Source: Liolophura sinensis
Lineage: Eukaryota; Mollusca; Polyplacophora; Chitonida; Chitonidae
NCBI RefSeq assembly: GCF_032854445.1
Contig: NC_088298.1
Coordinates: 22,655,295 to 22,719,294 of the forward strand
Direction: 5' to 3'
Length of the DNA stretch: 64,000 nt
A model generated the notes under the pieces. The model saw only the letters and a program-made list of their open reading frames with translations, was not told the origin of the DNA and did no database searches. The position numbers and the translations under genes were made by a program. Shown here one piece after another: positions 46,291-58,689 of the stretch (within the stretch, counting starts at the first letter, position 1; every line of letters begins with the position of its first letter).

Positions 46291-46515
46291 ATTTATTTGA
46301 TTTTCGTTTTATGCCATACACAAGAATATTTCATTTAAACGATGACAACGGCCAGCATTATGGGCAGAGTCTGGTGGAATCCACAACCATCCGCAGGTTG
46401 CTATAAGACATTCTCAAAGAAAGCTGGAGAGGAAGACAGCATGAGCTGGGCATGAGCAGTGACCACATTGGTAAGAGGCTCCTGGGTCATTGCCCATGCT
46501 GGCATGCAACCAAAT
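46291..46515 (-). mobile_element. Diverged SINE, near full length
   Basis: GATTTTCGTTTTATGCCATA, CAAGAATATTTCATTTAAAC, GGCCAGCATTATGGG, CAACCATCCGCAGGTTGCTA and AGAGGCTCCTGGGTCATTG follow the minus-strand order of the family. The inverted box A is not recognisable. AATCTAA on both sides may be a short duplication, but this is weak. Confidence 0.8.
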
Positions 46516-46667
46516 CTAAAGAGCAACTGCAACTTACATGTACATGTATATCATCATAATGCAGTTAAGGGGGAAAAAGTCTTCCTGTCATCAAATCCAG
46601 TCTCATTTATATGCACAAGCTGTAGTCATGCAAAGAGAAAAAAGGTCTTCTGGACTTAGATACATGT

Positions 46668-47390
46668 CCATGAACTGGTCTAGACATAAACTGGACATTT
46701 AAATCCAGCTGTACATGAACTGGTCTAGACATAAACTGGACATTTAAATCCGGCTGTACATGAACTGGTCTAGACATAAACTGGACATTTAAATCCGGCT
46801 GTACATGAACTGGTCTAGAAATAAATTTGACATTTAAATCCGGTTGTGCATGAACTGGTCTAGACATAACTTGGACATTTAAATCCGGCTGTACATGAAC
46901 TGGTCTAGGCATAAACTGGACATTTAAATCCAGCTGTACATGAACTGGTCTAGACATAAACTGGACATTTAAATCCAGCTGTACATGAACTGGTCTAGAA
47001 ATAAATTCGACATTTAAATCCGGCTGTACATGAACTGGTCTTGACATAAACTGGACATTTAAATCCAGCTGTACATGAACTGGTCTAGACATAAATTGGA
47101 CATTTAAATCCAGCTGTGCATGAACTGGTCTAGACATAAATTGGACATTTAAATCCGGCTGTACATGAACTGGTCTAGACATAAACTGGACATTAAATCC
47201 AGCTGTACATGAACTGGTCTAGACATAAATTGGACATTTAAATCCGGCTGTACATGAACTGGTCTAGACATAAATTCGACATTTAAATCCGGCTGTACAT
47301 GAACTGGTCTAGACATAAACTGGACATTTAAATCTGGCTGTACATGAACTGGTCTAGAAATAAATTCGACATTTAAATCCGGCAGTACAT
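46668..47390. repeat. 45-bp minisatellite, about 16 units
   Basis: The unit is TACATGAACTGGTCTAGACA, TAAACTGGACATTTAAATCC, GGCTG. Variants affect TAGACA/TAGAAA, ACTGGA/ATTCGA and CCGG/CCAG. The period is divisible by three, so the minus strand is open for 13 units as FMSRPVHVQPDLNVQ blocks. One unit near 47190 has a single-base deletion that splits the frame, so I favour non-coding DNA. Confidence 0.96.
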
Positions 47391-47604
47391 AGGTCGACTT
47401 GTAACCTTGTATTTGTGACTGCATTTGCCCACCTTGACTTGACATATGGAAAAGACCAACTTGACAAAAGTAGTGAGAAACTATAGGAACGTGATGTGTG
47501 CATCTTAGATCATAGAAATCGGTACAACCGGATGCTTCCAGCCTAAAACTTCATTTACAACACATTTAGCCAGATTCTATGAGGTCTGTTGATCTACAAA
47601 CATG

Positions 47605-47735
47605 ATAAAGAAAGGCATTTTGAGGTGTGTTTAGAAGGTACATGGTACAAAGATACGCTACAGTTTCAGTATCATACCAAAATTATACATTTAGACATTT
47701 TATGATATTATTTGCCTCTAAAATCCGAATTTGCA
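47605..47735 (+). mobile_element. MITE family B, internal fragment
   Basis: GGCATTTTGAGGTGTGTTTAG and AAGGTAC match the copy at 10705-10928. TGATATTATTTGCCTCTAAAA matches the inverted interior of 49705-49918 (TTTTAGAGGCAAATAAATG). Both terminal repeats are missing. Confidence 0.7.
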
Positions 47736-48071
47736 CACACCTGGTAGCTACCTGAGCTTGGAAAAAAAAACCCTGACATTTAGAGGAAGTACTTGTAGTC
47801 TTAATTTTACATGGCTCACACCTAGGGTGCAGACAAAAATATATCACCTGTTAACGATCTGCCTTAATCAATAACTCGTTAATGATTTATAACCTTTGGG
47901 ACTTCTTGTGGAGTCCAGACAGGGAAACCCACTGTTTAATTAATTCTATAAGCTGAGCTCTTACTGTCTGGTCACCTATTATGTGTTGAAAGAAATCTCT
48001 AACTTGAATCCGAATCCGAAATAGGAGGCTCTGATTTTACCACATGTACACATGCATACGGCATCACTCCT

Positions 48072-48158
48072 TAAGATGGCATAATAAAATGCTTGAATAT
48101 TCAGTCACAAAATGAAACTTTCCTTTTTTCAGAGTTCATACACTATTGGTGTAATACA
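48072..48158. mobile_element. Single-arm relative of the foldback element
   Basis: GATGGCATAATAAAATGCTTG, CAGTCACAAAATGAAACTTTCC and GAGTTCATACACTATTGGTG parallel the right arm of the element at 23850-24032. The opposite arm is absent here. Confidence 0.65.
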
Positions 48159-48970
48159 GCATTTTTGTGTGATGTGAAGAAATGGAAATCAAGTGGAACT
48201 AACGAACATGTATTAATTTGGCGCACAATATAGTTATGATATTCATACATATAGTCTATATGAGAGTTTAAAAGCAAATTAATTTTGACATTAGATCAAA
48301 ACTGATGTGATGGTATGGTTATTACTTCACATTTATTTCACTAATACAGTACATGTACTTCAGCCACTGTATATGCTATGTCATGTACATTATATCTATA
48401 CTGTATATACATGTATATGCAAATTATTGGCATTCTCTAAACATGTACATGTATTCTGTTAAATTTGAACGGCTTCCTGTGAAAAGAACAATGTGCTGAC
48501 GATTACTTCCTACACGCATTTAAAGGTATTCCCAAATGAGCATTACTGACAAAATTTAAAATCTGGAAACAAAATTCATGAGATATATTTTCTAGTGCTA
48601 TTATATTCACAACAGGACTACTCCTCGCATACATAAGATTTCGTGTGGTCTTGCACCCAGGCCCCCTTGATCGCTAATAGAAACGCAACCCATCATGCCC
48701 AAATTAAAATACATGAGGTCCATGCAAAAAAGATAAGAATCCAATGTCAAAGATCTGACTGAGTATAAACATAAATTTAGCCAGAATTTGAAATCATGCT
48801 GTCTCATTTCCAATTTTCTCCTATTTTCCCTATCTTCCCCATGTTAATTTTGTCAGAATAGGGCCTCTCGCAGACACTGGGAAAACAACGCTGGCTAAAC
48901 CTATGCTGACTAACATACAGAATGACTGACATACAGATACACACAATGATCAAATCACAAGAATATATAA

Positions 48971-49566
48971 AGCTGCTATACGTGTATTTTTGTCACAGCT
49001 AATGATCGATCTGTCCAAATTTGTGACAGCTGCTATACATGTATTTTTGTCACAGCTAATGATCGATCTGTCCAAATTTGTGACAGCTGCTATACATGTA
49101 TTTGTCACAGCTAATGATCGATCTGTCCAAATTTGTGCCAGCTGCTATACATGTATTTTTGTCACAGCTAATGATTGATCTGCTAATGATCGATCTGTCC
49201 AAATTTGTGACAGCTGCTATACATGTATTTTTGTCACAGCTAATGATCAATCTGTCCTAATTTCTGACAGCTGCTATACATGTATTTTTGTCACAGCTAA
49301 TGATCGATCTGTCCAAATTTGTGACAGCTGCTATACATGTATTTTTGTCACAGATAATGATCGATCTGTCCAAATTTGTGACAGCTGCTATACATGTATT
49401 TTTGTCACAGCTAATGATCGATCTGTCCAAATTTGTGACAGCTGCTAGACATGTATTTTTGTCACAGCTAATGATCGATCTGTCCAAATTTGTGACAGCT
49501 GCTATACATGTATTTTTGTCACAGCTAATGATCGATCTGTCCAAATTTATGACAGCTGCTATACAG
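48971..49566. repeat. 57-bp minisatellite, about 10 units
   Basis: The unit is GCTGCTATACATGTATTTTT, GTCACAGCTAATGATCGATC, TGTCCAAATTTGTGACA. One unit near 49165-49195 has a short internal duplication of CTAATGATYGATCTG. Another loses two T. The unit contains self-complementary words (ATACATGTAT, TGATCGATC) and TGTCACAG/TTGTGACAG, so single strands can fold. Frames are open on both strands because 57 is divisible by three. Confidence 0.96.
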
Positions 49567-49704
49567 ATGCATGTGTACATATTCTGGTCCAGAGATACAG
49601 GTACATGCATACACACATCTGTTGACTCAAATCACATGTACAAATGAAAAATTGTAAGAACAGGTACAACATAAAATAGAACATAAAATCCCAAGCACAC
49701 ATTC

Positions 49705-49918
49705 CCCTAAATGACCTAAAATTTTCCCCACAAAATTTCATTTTTAGAGGCAAATAAATGTCACAAAATATTATTTTTGGTGCTGAAACAATTTTCCAGT
49801 AGAATATCATCCCATGTTTCAAGCAAACCTCAAAACACCTTTCTAAAATCAACAGAATCTCTCAGAATCAGGAAAAATGGGCAAGTTGGTCATAGACAAA
49901 ATTTATGGTCATTTAGGG
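49705..49918 (-). mobile_element. MITE family B, copy with both ends
   Basis: It starts CCCTAAATGACCTAAAATTT and ends AAATTTATGGTCATTTAGGG followed by TA, giving terminal inverted repeats of about 20 bp. The interior includes TTTTAGAGGCAAATAAATG and, inverted, the TTTTGAGGTTTG block of the copy at 10705-10928. 214 bp, no coding capacity. Confidence 0.85.
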
Positions 49919-49960
49919 TAGTTTGTGTAGATGTATAGATCTGTACACATACATGATAGT

Positions 49961-50511
49961 CTGGGTACATTCAGGCTTTGTTAAGAGGAACACCTTGCCC
50001 TTATATCTGGATACATTCAGGCATTGTTAAGAGGAGCACCTTGCCCTTTTATCTGGATACATTCAGGCATTGTTAAGAGGAGCACCTTGCCCTTATATCT
50101 GGATACATTCAGGCATTGTTAAGAGGAGCACCTTGCCCTTATATCTGGATACATTCAGGCATTGTTAAGAGGAGCACCTTGCCCTTATATCTGGATACAT
50201 TCAGGCATTGTTAAGAGGAACACCTTGCCCTTTTATCTGGAAACATTCAGGCTTTGTTAAGAGGAACACCTTGCCCTTTTATCTGGATACATTCAGGCAT
50301 TGCTAAGAGGAGCACCTTGCCCTTATATCTGGATACATTCAGGCATTGTTAAGAGGAGCACCTTGCCCTTATATCTGGATACATTCAGGCATTGTTAAGA
50401 GGAACACCTTGCCCTTTTATCTGAATACATTCAGGCATTGTTAAGAGGAACACTTTGCCCTTTTATCTGGATACATTCAGGCATTGTTAAGAGGAACACC
50501 TTGCCCTTATA
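49961..50511. repeat. 46-bp minisatellite, 12 units
   Basis: The unit is ATCTGGATACATTCAGGCAT, TGTTAAGAGGAGCACCTTGC, CCTTAT. Variation is minor (GAGGAGC/GAGGAAC, CTTATAT/CTTTTAT), so the array is nearly uniform throughout and probably young. Confidence 0.96.
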
Positions 50512-53500
50512 TTAGAATTTTAAAGGTACACATATGTAAATGGACATATATGTATGTTTAGATTTTAGTAAAAATAACCATTGGCAATTTCACAGAAACT
50601 GCACATTTAATTTATTACAATAAAGCTTTTAAGTGTTTCCCATTTTCTTGCAGATTGTCTTCTCAAAGGAAAATTCAATGGTGCCAGAGGGCTTCAAATT
50701 GGTCAATGTTTTATTCAAAAGCAACGCCATGGAGCATTTTTCTTGAAGATTTCATGGAAATCCCTAGAGGAATCTGGCCAAAAACAAAAGAGCACAAGTG
50801 CCACAAGGAACCACCAAATACAGAGTGGAAGAATCACTGATAGCACAGTTGTAAGCTACCAGCTAGAGTTCATACAACAAAACCTCCCAACCTTACTTTT
50901 CATGCCTGCTCAAGATCTGGTTGGATTTCTTGCATCACGTCAGATTTGTGTACAGAATTTCATCATTTCAGGATCTGCGAGAGGATGATTTGTGAAGTTT
51001 GCTCTAAATGTTGCACAAATGGGGCCGAGTATCACAGCAGATGAACTGTAATGTGGGTAAAGCTATCATGAATTATGTCTCACAACAACAACGTTAATGC
51101 TTGACACAGTTTGTCAGAAAGACTTGAACATGGTCCATCTAATTAACTGCAATTGTTAGGGAAGTTAAGCATGCGATAACACGCCACATTAACTTTGCTC
51201 GTTAGCTGCCCTTCGTCTGAAATTTCCCTGTCCACCCAGGAATATTTATTGATATCACCTGACTTTTATTCTCGGTCCATGCTTGCAAGCAAAGCCTAAC
51301 TTACCTGTGAATAGTATTACTTAGGGCATTAAAACAGTCATTAAGACTGGAACAGGTGTAGTATGTGGGGGATGAATGCCTGCAATTCCCAGGGAAAGTG
51401 TCTGTATTGACCGCAGCTAAGCACACCTAGAAATCGGCTCAGGACAACAGGCACTGATACCTGTCCAGCAGAACTCTTCATAACGGAAAAGGCTCAGTCC
51501 AGGAATTTTGTGGAAGTAACATACATGTAGAAGTACCTGGAGTCGTGTTGCCAGAGGACCACTGAGGGAACAGTTCTTTTGGAAAAGAAGTTCCGCTCTG
51601 GTAAGAGAAAGCAAATTTGTCAAAACCATTTTTGGAAATATATTCCTTGATTTTATGTACTCATTCAGTCAGGACTTGAGTATTGTGTACATGGAGATCT
51701 GAAAGAACTGGTTCATATGATTGACAAAGTTTCCATTAAGAGCTCTTTGCAGTTGTGACGCGTTTGTGCCATTGTGTGCGCCAGAGATTCTTGGATGGCT
51801 GATGAATACCAAATTTGTAGAAATGAAATTCCTAATTGGATTTTTTTGTATTTAATGATCAAGAATTCATTGTGTACAGACAATCTTTTCTTAGCTGCAG
51901 AACGATTAACCTCAACTTCACAAAAGAGTGTAAAGATTTCAGACAACATTGTCACAGAAATTCTGCTGTCACACTGAAACTTTAAACATGGCCATTTCTC
52001 TCAGTTCAAAAAGAGAAGAGAAAACACTGACTGTTCAAAAAAAAAACTGCGTGTTGAAATCAGTAAGTGGGCAGTAACAATCCTTATGTGATGTGACTGC
52101 TTGAACATGAACAGCTGTATTTGGCAGAAGAAAAATTCCAGCCCGCGCCTTCGAGGTCTTCAAGAGTCAACCATTCTGTGATTCTTTAGGTTAGCACAGC
52201 TTCCAACAGGAATTTTTCCCAGAAGGGTGTGTTTAAATGTCAATGGAATGTATCTGTATTGTAACTTTCTCTTGGGATAGCTCATCAGGCTGAAACATAC
52301 ACAAGCTTTACTTTTACATTTCTTTGGTCAGGAAGAGTATGGGAAAGCCCAAAGAAAGATGTGAGTAAATCGTTATTAGGCCTGAGAATCTGACTAAGAG
52401 TGCCGAAGATATTCAGAGATTGTTAAAAGCCAATCAGTCACTGACACCTCTGACTGGGCTGGGGGAAAAGTTTTCAGCACATCATCCACACAGACAACTG
52501 GAGAGAGCTTGAAACTGTCAGGTTAAAATGACACGTCAAACCTAGAGACTCTTGCATTAATGCATCGTCTGCGAGGGTTTTCCAGCTGATGAGTTTCCAG
52601 CAGGTGTGACGGGGTATACATTCACCAGACATATCCAGCTAGCACACGGTGAGTGACAGGACAGAGGTGTTGTGTGTAAAAGGTCTAGTGGTATGATATG
52701 TCGCTGTCATTCTCAATGTGTACTGACATCAGTTAATCCATATCATAATGGCCATGCTGCATGAAATCAAACTGGCTGATCCCAGTAAATAATAATAACA
52801 GGATTTAAAGTAAAAGAAAGCTAAAATATGAAGTAAGGTTTATCGTACAGACAACTTAAAACTATGCATAAATATACTTTCACTTATTTTTTTTCAGATT
52901 TTTGTGAAGAGAGTTAAAGTCAATTGAACGTTTGAATTCTAAGGTGGGCTTTATGGATCATACTATCAGAGGTTAGGATCTCTGATGTCACAGGAAGTTT
53001 TTCCAACTCTAATCACGACACTGAGTTTTGGAATAACTCTTTTTACAAATGAGTAAAAAACTACTGAAATAATGTTCCCTGAAGTTCCTGCCCTCTGGTG
53101 AGCATCAGGAAAAAAAAGGTGACGTGACGTCAGAGTTCCTAAATATACTGTCAGTGTGGCTCATAAAGCCAATACAGAATTCAAATATTTTGAATGCCTG
53201 TCAGGACTCTTAAAAAAAAATAAATGAAAGTATTTTTACACATTGTTTTCAGTTGTCTCTATGATGAACCTTACTTCATATTTCAGCTTTCTTTTACTAT
53301 AAGCAAATATAACCCAATGCAAATGTAAGGCTTTTGTGAGACCATGACAGCAAATATCAGAAAGATAAAGCCTTATCAGTGTCAAAATTTCATTAAATTT
53401 ATGAACATTTCACATGTTAATTTCTTCCTCACATTTGTGTGAATTAAATCAATACTCTCACTGTTGCTACTAAAAAAAATGGCCTTTACATAATTTTGAC

Positions 53501-54523
53501 AAGGTGCTCCTGGCCAAACCTGACAGAGAAAACCCAGAGAGATAGTGCAAAGAAGAATAAAAAAAAAAATGCCTAAAAACGAAAAAAAGGCAGTTAATGA
53601 AATGAGTGAGTAAAGGCCAACAAGCTTAAGTGCAATCTGAAAATCTAAATGGCAGAGTGGTAAAATTTTCAATGTGATAAAAGTTGATAAATTAAGTCCA
53701 ACCGTGCGCTCAATGTAATATTTATTCACAGAGCTCTGATCAGCAGTCTGGTTTTGTCGCACATGTGAATACCCTGTAATCAGCAGAGTCTGTGAAAATC
53801 AGCGAGGCATTGCTGATTTCTTCCCACCAAAATAGATGTACAACGTTGCCTAATGGATTTGCATCTACGCAAGAAAGCTGCTTGTGACCAAGGCACAGCA
53901 TCACTTTAACATTAGGTGGTCGAGAACTGACAAACAAGTTTGCAGCGTACGCGCCTTAAACGTGACAAGAAAGCTGCATAACCATTCCCCATTGGCGAAT
54001 GTACCGCAGTCTTTTTCATGTACAGAAACTCTCATTGTTAGAATCATTGATCATCACCGCTGTGTCAGATGGATTATTTACTACGTGAAACACAGTACAA
54101 TAAAGTCTCATTTATCTGTGCTCTCCTCTGACCATTGAAACTGGATTAACAGGTGAGACGTAGGAACATGTCATAAACCCATGTAGATGAATCTGCTAGC
54201 ACAGGTGTCAATGGTACCTCATCTTTTGACTGTACATCCAAGTCCCCGCTGTTTCAAGGTACAACTGTAGCCGCGCCATTCAAAGGGAATATTTACTGGT
54301 TGTATACATTTAGTCAAAGTGAAACCAGTAGGACAGTGGAATCTAATCTGCAAGAGCATTCCAATGAGTTTTCCCCTAAGAATGTGAAAGCCGAAGTACT
54401 CTGTAACTATCTGTTACAGATTGTCTGCCTACCAACGATACACATTGGCCTGCTAATGCATCTACACATAGTTCAAAAGAAAGAGCAATATAGTACTGAG
54501 ATTTGCTGCCCAGGAATTAAGAA
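50512..54523. other. Longest single-copy-looking stretch
   Basis: About 4 kb without any tandem array or element I recognise. Frames at 50655-50988, 51417-51629, 51713-51977, 53382-53762 and 53884-54138 are short and carry no known domain. TTCTTGCAG before 50654 looks like a splice acceptor, and CACACGGTGAGTGAC near 52647 and AACAGGTGAGACG near 54150 look like donors. No consistent exon structure can be built. Transcript data would decide. Confidence 0.35.
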
Positions 54524-54648
54524 ATTAATGTGTGCTTGAATTTCCAATATCAGGATAACTAGCCCAGGAATCAACAAACATGGAATTACCAGTGTTGGAA
54601 TAACCAAACATAAGCAGCGGCTCAGAAGGGATTTCTTGCCTAACAAAT
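54524..54648. repeat. Left degenerate flank of the 51-bp array
   Basis: GTGTGCTTGAATTTCC, GGAATCAACAAAC, GGAATTACCAGTGTTGGAAT, ACATAAGCAG and GAAGGGATTTCTTGCCT match, in the same order and orientation, the right flank at 55836-55985. The units are remote relatives of the 51-mer. Confidence 0.82.
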
Positions 54649-55850
54649 GCAGAATAATGTGTGCTTGAATTTTTAACATAAGAATTACCATCCGAGGATA
54701 TAACACATTCAGAATAATGTGTGCTTGAGTACAGATTTGTCACCCAGGAAATAACACATTCAGAATAATGTGTGCTTGAGTACAGATTTGTCACCCAGGA
54801 TATAACACATTCAGAATACTGTGTGCTTGAGTACAGATTTGTCACCCAGGATATAACACATTCAGAATAATGTGTGCTTGAGTACAGATTTGTCACCCAG
54901 GATATAACACATTCAGAATAATGTGTGCTTGAGTACAGATTTGTCACCCAAGATATAACACATTCAGAATAATGTGTGCTTGAGTACAGATTTGTCGCCC
55001 AGGAAATAACACATTCAGAATACTGTGGGCTTGAGTACAGATTTGTCACCCAGGATATAACACATTCAGAATAATGTGTGCTTGAGTACAGATTTGTCAC
55101 CCAGGAAATAACAAATGCTGAATACTGTGTGCTTGAGTACAGATTTGCCTCCCAGGAAATAACACATTCAGAATAATGTGTGCTTGAGTACAGATTTGTC
55201 ACCCAGGATATAACACATTCAGAATAATGTGTGCTTGAGTACAGATTTGTCACCCAGGAAATAACACATTCAGAATACTGTGTGCTTGAGTACAGATTTG
55301 TCACCCAGGAAATAACAAATGCTGAATAATGTGTGCTTGAGTACAGATTTGCCTCCCAGGAAATAACACATTCAGAATAATGTGTGCTTGAGTACAGATT
55401 TGTCACCCAGGATATAACACATTCAGAATAATGTGTGCTTGAGTACAGATTTGTCACCCAGGAAATAACAAATGCTGAATACTGTGTGCTTGAGTACAGA
55501 TTTGTCACCCAGGAAATAACACATTCAGAATAATGTGTGCTTGAGTACAGATTTGTCACCCAGGAAATAACACATTCAGAATAATGTGTGCTTGAGTACA
55601 GATTTGTCACCCAGGAAATAACACATTCAGAATAATGTGTGCTTGAGTACAGATTTGTCACCCAGGAAATAACAAATGCTGAATAATGTGTGCTTGAGTA
55701 CAGATTTGTCACCCAGGAAATAACAAATGCTGAATAATGTGTGCTTGAGTACAGATTTGTCACCCAGGATATATCACATTCAGAATAATGTGTGCTTGAG
55801 TACAGATTTGTCACCCAGGAAATAGCAAATGCAGAATAATGTGGGCTTGA
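54649..55850. repeat. 51-bp minisatellite, about 23 units
   Basis: The unit is ACATTCAGAATAATGTGTGC, TTGAGTACAGATTTGTCACC, CAGGATATAAC, with variants AAATGCTGAATA, TACTGTG, GCCTCCC and AAATAAC. All units are exactly 51 bp, so the minus strand stays open for 429 codons as ECVISWVTNLYSSTHYS repeats. Observed differences include both silent (ATA/ATT) and amino-acid changing (H/Q, EC/AF, VT/EA) types. No initiation context, signal sequence or neighbouring gene supports translation. Confidence 0.95.
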
Positions 55851-55985
55851 ATTTCTAACATCACGATTACCAGCCTAGGAATCAACAAACGCAGAATTAC
55901 CGGCGTTGGAATTCCCAACAAATACCGAATTACCTGTGATGGAACACCAAATATAAGCACTGGCTGTGAAGGGATTTCTAGCCTA
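55836..55985. repeat. Right degenerate flank of the 51-bp array
   Basis: A direct-repeat counterpart of 54524-54648 (GGGCTTGAATTTCT, GGAATCAACAAAC, GAATTACCGGCGTTGGAAT, ATATAAGCACTGGC, GAAGGGATTTCTAGCCT) with one extra ~34 bp internal unit. Confidence 0.82.
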
Positions 55986-56892
55986 TAGACAGGTTAACTG
56001 TTCAGGATCTATCACAGTTCTGTACATGTACAATGAATTCTTCTGTGTCGTTTAAACCGGTAGGCGGTGGGGGTTGTGGCCGCTCCAAATGGCACCTGCC
56101 CCCAGATGACACAATTCAGGTGGTTGACACTTTAAAGAAGAAGGTAGGATCACAAACTTACATCCAGCTCAAGGTGAATTTCCTATACTCTCTCAGCACG
56201 CCTTTTACTGTTGTCTTGTGACCCACTGTGTCTATACAAGGTTTAGTTTCTTGAAAATGTCATGTAGTTCAGGCTGTCTGGTTCTATGTACGTGTACATG
56301 TAGATATTACCTGTTTGTGTTTTGTCTGGTACATTTTGTTTTGTATCTTTGTGATTATCACAGTGCAGTTAATGTGTGTCCATGTCTGTGGTTATAATTG
56401 TGAGTCACATGCATATCAATGTTTACATACTGTTCACAGCTTCATGATATAAACGATGGCACTCAAATCAACCCAAAACAGAATCAATGAGAGAAGCGAA
56501 TGCAGAAAGTATAAGAAAAATAGCAAATACCTCCATCCATGTTAATTATTACATGAGGTATACGATGTGCAAGAAGTACACGTGTAAACGAAAATTACAC
56601 CACAAATATCCCCTTATATTGCAGCAATCAAAACTCTGATGAGGGATACATGTACTTTGGATAACAAACCTGTCAGCATCTTTTTCTCTTTCAGTGTACA
56701 ATAGACTTTGACGGTAGGCCTGAATTATTGCCATGAACATGTTTTCAATGAACAGGTTTTGTCTGCATATACATGTATATAAACACTTTCCATATAATGT
56801 GCCCCTTCCCGTGTCACTTCTAGCAAAACAGCACACTTAATAAGCATTACAGTGCACACAAACTCAAGGTCTTTAATACTTGTATGTGGCTC

Positions 56893-56960
56893 AATGAATA
56901 GCCTCAAACAATGGACAGCCTCAAACAATGAATAACCTCAAACAATGAATAGCCTCAAGT
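56893..56960. repeat. Short ~18-bp tandem repeat
   Basis: AATAGCCTCAAACAATGGAC, AGCCTCAAACAATGAATA and ACCTCAAACAATGAAT repeat three to four times. Confidence 0.85.
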
Positions 56961-57580
56961 ATACAACACTGTCTTGCCTAAAGCTTGGGCCACACTATGG
57001 GCATAATTCCTATTCTTGTTGATGTTCAGGACAATCTCTCGCTCGATATCATCCAGGTGATCAATTTCTTCAAGGTTCCTCAAGGTTTTTTAATTATAAA
57101 CCTTCACAAACATCACGATCATCAGCTCAAGATTTCCAGGTTTCTGCTCATGTCCGCGGTCATTTCCTGCCTTTTTTGATAACATGCAATGTCTGAGGAT
57201 ATAAATGTATATATATTCTTAAACAAATCCAAAGCAAAAATTGGTAACGTGCAGTATTTTTAAGTTTCTGTGCCTATTTTCAAGGATTTTCGCCTTTTAC
57301 AACAGAATGCTGGTTTAATCATTTTTAAGGCTTTTCTTCTATTTTAGTCAAAGATTCAAACATCTATATTGAGAATCTCAGACTATACACCTTTGCTGCC
57401 AGACATCATTAGCATGTTATAATGCAAACATGTACCTTTAATCCTTGTTACACTAAAATCTTTTTCCAAGAATAACCAAGCCGAACCAGCAAAAAAGGTA
57501 AACAAACAGCTAAAACAATTTTTACAACTAATAATAATACATGTCACTGTTTATTAATGACATGTATACAAAAAAACAGC

Positions 57581-57609
57581 CCCCCCCCCCCCCCCCCCCC
57601 AAAAAAAAA
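57581..57609. repeat. Homopolymer junction C(20)-A(9)
   Basis: Twenty C followed by nine A. A run this long is prone to length error in sequencing. Confidence 0.9.
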
Positions 57610-58689
57610 CAAAACACATGCACACATTGTTCATGTGTACAGAATGAGAAAAAATATCAGCACTTTCCACACAGTTACCATCAAAGCCAGAAATTTCAAC
57701 TTATGAAGGGTCAAAGCGCTTGCCATCAAAATATATAAAACGGCTTTCATCATTGAGTCACATGGCCCAGCAATCGACCTGGGACGATTACGACCTATAT
57801 AGGTAATACATGGTGCATTATTCTCCCAGGACACTATATTAAATAATCAGCAAAACGACACATCTGCGATTGTCAGTGAAAGCAATAACATAACTGCATA
57901 TAAACATCCAGCATAAATAAGTAATGAGCAGCGTTAGACAAAGTTCCCTAACACGATGTTAATGTCTCGTATCCCCAGTTGAGCCGACAAAAAGCCTCGC
58001 TATAAGCGTTCATTGTAAAAGGGGATAGAAGTCGAGCAAAAACAATTTTCCTTTGGTCCCAGTGGGTCAGGGTGGCAGAGGAATTTTCGATCTAACAGTC
58101 GCGTAGATTTCTCGAGTGTATTTTAGCCCCCCCTGAGAGTCTTGGTGGGAGTTAGATGGCAGAATTGTCTGGCATGAGATCTCAATCAATACATTTGTCT
58201 TAGCAGATGGGTAGAAAAAGTAGATGGAACCAACCAAATTCAATAAATGTCTTAAATTCCACATCTGCGTACATATCGTTGTGGCCGTGCTAAACCGAGT
58301 AAACATCTACATAGATATCATGCACGCATGCAACTGTGAATTCCAGGCCACATCCAAGCATACATGTATGTGGTATATGAACATGTACATCTATTTCTAC
58401 ATGCAACAGAGTCAAGGCTCGACCATTGGTTGAGAGCAGTCACATGCCGTCGGGGTAAATGTTTGCGGTTGCGTGACATTTTTGGGAGGATACGAGATAA
58501 AATTCAGTATCACACGACGGGGTAACTTATATTACATGACTGCACAGTAGTATACTGTTCTCATACCAATGTAAATGCAATGGAGTTTTCTGTCTCTCAG
58601 TCAACACACAGGGCTTCTTCCTAGGACAGAATTCCAAAATAACATGCACTCTCTATCTACGTGTAGACAAACAGAAGCTGCAAGGTGGC

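Larger units (their letters stand above)
47391..48970. other. Non-coding stretch with two element fragments
   Basis: Apart from the MITE-B and foldback fragments listed separately, nothing is recognised. The stretch at 47860-48000 contains several ATTAA/TTAATTA words and appears single-copy. Confidence 0.4.
55986..58689. other. Non-coding stretch
   Basis: No gene recognised. The short frame at 56033-56221 has no known domain. A C20 homopolymer followed by A9 lies at 57581-57609. A small (CCTCAAACAATG)n-like repeat lies at about 56893-56960. Confidence 0.4.

Noticed and set aside
46607-47445. 191- and 98-codon minus-strand frames with 15-residue repeats
   Set aside because: Product of a 45 bp minisatellite. 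A one-base deletion near 47190 splits the frame, so translation is not conserved.
50655-50988. Exon following an acceptor-like TTCTTGCAG
   Set aside because: The overlapping short frames have no recognised motif. The acceptor-like word alone is common in AT-rich DNA.
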